Below are positions 62,249-64,000 of a stretch of DNA of 64,000 bases, one piece after another. Source of the DNA: Pseudoalteromonas phenolica (GTDB lineage: Bacteria > Pseudomonadota > Gammaproteobacteria > Enterobacterales > Alteromonadaceae); contig NZ_CP013187.1 of assembly GCF_001444405.1 (NCBI RefSeq), positions 1,550,001-1,614,000 of the forward strand. The letters run 5' to 3'. Under the pieces are notes generated by a model that saw only the letters and a program-made list of their open reading frames with translations, did no database searches and had not been told where the DNA came from. A program made the translations under genes and the position numbers. Numbering within the stretch: position 1 is the stretch's first letter; the number at the start of each line of letters is the position of its first letter.

Positions 62249-62281
62249 TAAAAAGAGTAACCATAAGGTTACTCTTTTTTG
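62249..62281. terminator. Bidirectional terminator after the ENPP gene
   Basis: AAAAGAGTAACC (62251-62262) and GGTTACTCTTTT (62267-62278) pair around a four-base loop, with T residues after. It also contains the stop codon of the small minus-strand gene ending at 62269. Confidence 0.85.
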
Positions 62282-62439
62282 GTTGGAAACTTTTTATCAT
62301 CACTGCTTTGTTTATGACTTGCTGAATGCGTATGGCTTTTATCTAATTTATTTAAATGTGAAACAGGTTCTGCCAATGCTGAGGTTGAGCCAAAACATAA
62401 AACCAAACTAAAAATCTTCTTATACGCTGATGCAAACAT
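62269..62439 (-). CDS. Small secreted His/Lys-rich peptide, unknown
   Basis: A 56-codon frame with a convincing signal peptide: MFASAYKKIF, hydrophobic SLVLCFG and an ALA cleavage site at residue 23. The mature part of about 33 residues is hydrophilic and rich in Lys, Ser, Asp and His (for example KSHTHSASHK). GGGA lies about six bases upstream of the ATG. The stop lies within the terminator hairpin shared with the converging ENPP gene. Together with the terminator this accounts for most of the 364-base gap. The 140 bases from 62440 to 62579 show nothing else recognisable. Function unknown; metal binding by the His cluster is a guess. Confidence 0.55.
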   Translation of the reverse strand: MFASAYKKIFSLVLCFGSTSALAEPVSHLNKLDKSHTHSASHKQSSDDKKFPTKKE

Positions 62440-62579
62440 AACAAATCCCTACGCTGTGACTGCCTTTGATATGTTTTAATTTTAGCAATGATCTTAAAAA
62501 AGGTGTGTGTATTTGTGTGCCCAATTGTAAGAGAATGTAAGACCAGTAAATCCGGCCTTACATTTACTGAATAACTATT

Positions 62580-64000
62580 TTATAAGTTATTTTTTCCCGC
62601 TAAATCTAGGAAGAATGCATACTCTAACGCTGTGTCGTGTAAACGCTTGAAGCGACCTGATGCACCACCGTGTCCTGCTTCCATGTCTACTTTGAACAAC
62701 AACTTGTTGTCGTTTGTTTTATAGTCGCGCAGTTTTGCTACCCACTTTGCAGGCTCAAAGTACTGAACTTGAGAATCGTGCAGACCAGTCGTAACAAGAA
62801 TATGCGGGTAATCTTGTTTTTTAACCTGGTCATAAGGTGAGTAACTTAACATGTAATCGTAATAAGCTTTGTCATTTGGATTACCCCATTCGTCATATTC
62901 ACCAGTTGTAAGTGGAATACTTTCGTCGAGCATAGTTGTAACAACGTCGACAAATGGAACATGTGCCGCAATGCCTTTATATAAGTCAGGCGCTTGGTTG
63001 ATCACCGCACCCATTAAGAGACCGCCAGCACTGCCACCTACTGCGTAGACTTGATCTTTGTTAGCATAACCTTGCTCAACAAGTTGTTTTGTTACATCAA
63101 CAAAATCATTAAACGTATTTTGCTTGGTTAGCTTTTTACCATCTTCATACCATGGACGGCCTAGCATTTGTGAACCACGGATATGGGCAATTGCGAAAAC
63201 AAAACCGCGGTCTAATAAGCTAAGTCGATTGCTTGAGAAGCTTGGATCCATTGTTGCGCCGTAAGAACCATAACCGTATTGGTATAATGGATTTGTGCCA
63301 TCTTTTTTAAATTTGTCTTTGCGGTAAACAAGAGAAACAGGCACTTTAACGCCGTCTCTTGCTGTAACAAAAATACGTTCTGAAGCGTAATTTTCAACTT
63401 TGAAATCACCCAGAACTTTATTTTGCTTAAGAATACTTGGTTCACCTGACTCTAGATTAAAGTCATAGTGAGTACCTGGTGTTGTCATGCTTGTGTAGTA
63501 AATACGAATTGAGTCATTGTCTAACTCGTTATTACCATAAAGGTATGCTGCAAATGCATCATCGTTGAACTTAAGCGCTTTTTCACTGCCATTCTTTAGT
63601 GAGCGAACTATTACTTTTACCTGACCCATTTCTCGTTCTTGATAAACAAGGTGGTTATCGAAAAGCTCAACCCCTTCTAGTTTTACCTCAGGGCGATGTG
63701 CAATGACTTCTTGCCATTTAGATTTGTCACCTAAATCTTTTTCGTTAACTTGCATTAATTTGAAGTTAACCGCATTTAAGTTGGTTAAAATATAATAGGT
63801 GTCTTTATGTTTTGATACGCTGTATTCAAGGCCTTTTTCTCTAGGAATAAAACGAACAGCCTTAGCTTTACTATCATTTGCGTCTATAAAAGACATGCCA
63901 GAAGATTCGGTACTTGAATGATAAATGACAACATTTGACCCGTCTTTTGTTTTACCTATGTAAGTGTAATAAGTGTTATCCGCTTCTTCATATATTAGTT
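62580..64000 (-). CDS. ptrB: Oligopeptidase B (S9 family), 3' part
   Basis: Serine oligopeptidase of the prolyl oligopeptidase family that cleaves after Lys/Arg. Only the C-terminal 473 codons or so are present; the frame remains open to base 64000, so the N-terminus lies outside the window. The beta-propeller end (LIYEEADNTYYTYIGK at the window edge; YTSMTTPGTHYDF) is followed by the alpha/beta hydrolase domain with YGSYGATMDP, the nucleophile GGSAGGLLMG, the catalytic Asp region TTGLHDSQVQYFEPAKW and the His in EAGHGGASGR. The complete triad is intact. Confidence 0.93.
   Translation of the reverse strand, partial: LIYEEADNTYYTYIGKTKDGSNVVIYHSSTESSGMSFIDANDSKAKAVRFIPREKGLEYSVSKHKDTYYILTNLNAVNFKLMQVNEKDLGDKSKWQEVIAHRPEVKLEGVELFDNHLVYQEREMGQVKVIVRSLKNGSEKALKFNDDAFAAYLYGNNELDNDSIRIYYTSMTTPGTHYDFNLESGEPSILKQNKVLGDFKVENYASERIFVTARDGVKVPVSLVYRKDKFKKDGTNPLYQYGYGSYGATMDPSFSSNRLSLLDRGFVFAIAHIRGSQMLGRPWYEDGKKLTKQNTFNDFVDVTKQLVEQGYANKDQVYAVGGSAGGLLMGAVINQAPDLYKGIAAHVPFVDVVTTMLDESIPLTTGEYDEWGNPNDKAYYDYMLSYSPYDQVKKQDYPHILVTTGLHDSQVQYFEPAKWVAKLRDYKTNDNKLLFKVDMEAGHGGASGRFKRLHDTALEYAFFLDLAGKNNL

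Noticed and set aside
1..64000. CRISPR array, prophage, integron or rRNA operon
   Set aside because: No regularly spaced direct repeats, phage structural genes, integrase or rRNA sequence was seen anywhere in the window.

Overview
The window looks like chromosomal DNA of a marine gammaproteobacterium of the order Alteromonadales, closest in gene content and order to Pseudoalteromonas, with Shewanella-like synteny in places. This is inferred from the moderately AT-rich sequence, the ftsH-folP-glmM-tpiA-secG-tRNA-Leu cluster, the ccoNOQP-ccoHIS-fnr-uspE-ttcA block, the yfbV/ackA-pta arrangement and the cmoAB and aspS neighbourhood. No database search was possible. Almost all of it is core housekeeping sequence. 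I see no prophage, plasmid backbone, rRNA operon or CRISPR array.

Layout. 1-4436: end of ftsH, then folP, glmM, tpiA, secG and a tRNA-Leu(GAG). 4535-10933: a helicase IV-like gene, a PspB-like small membrane protein, divergent queC and queE, sbcB (exonuclease I) and a CBS-pair protein. 10978-12775: a small secreted protein and a dicarboxylate/amino acid symporter gene broken by a frameshift. 12936-17900: a 1654-residue lipoprotein with about ten Ig-like (Big_1 type) repeats. 18138-20783: topA. 20857-27148: a divergent accessory block. A YtrA-type GntR regulator, an ABC ATPase and a membrane protein run leftward; a secreted alpha/beta hydrolase and a NatA/NatB-type ABC pair run rightward. An operator-like array lies between them. 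27234-35862: a lipoprotein with a 22-bp palindrome in its promoter, a YafJ-type amidotransferase, DUF3108, purN, purM, cmoB, cmoA, a small membrane protein, a DUF3334/CheX-like protein, YgjP and YecE families. 36051-48098: aspS, ttcA, uspE, an Fnr/EtrA regulator and the complete cbb3 oxidase structural and assembly cluster. 48193-56678: a lipoprotein, a GreA/B-like factor, an unknown protein, an M15 peptidase, dapE, yffB, an EIIA-Glc-like protein, an ACT protein, pta, ackA and yfbV. 56743-64000: rlmA, an ECF-type membrane protein, xthA, a DUF1707/LiaF-like protein, a DUF417 protein, a secreted ENPP-type phosphodiesterase, a 56-residue secreted peptide and the 3' part of an oligopeptidase B gene.

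How genes work together. The oxidase subunits CcoNOQP, their maturation factors CcoH, CcoI and CcoS, a SafE-type membrane protein and the oxygen sensor Fnr form one microaerobic respiration module. Pta-AckA handles overflow acetate. QueC and QueE belong to queuosine synthesis; CmoA/CmoB, TtcA and RlmA modify RNA. PurM/PurN are adjacent purine steps.

The parts least explained by core metabolism are the GntR/ABC/hydrolase divergon, the giant Ig-repeat lipoprotein, the broken symporter, a pair of related MITE-like intergenic repeats, the perfect palindrome at 27183-27204, and several small unannotated proteins. None is strong evidence of a wholly new system; the divergon with its 8-bp-phased operator is the best candidate for follow-up.
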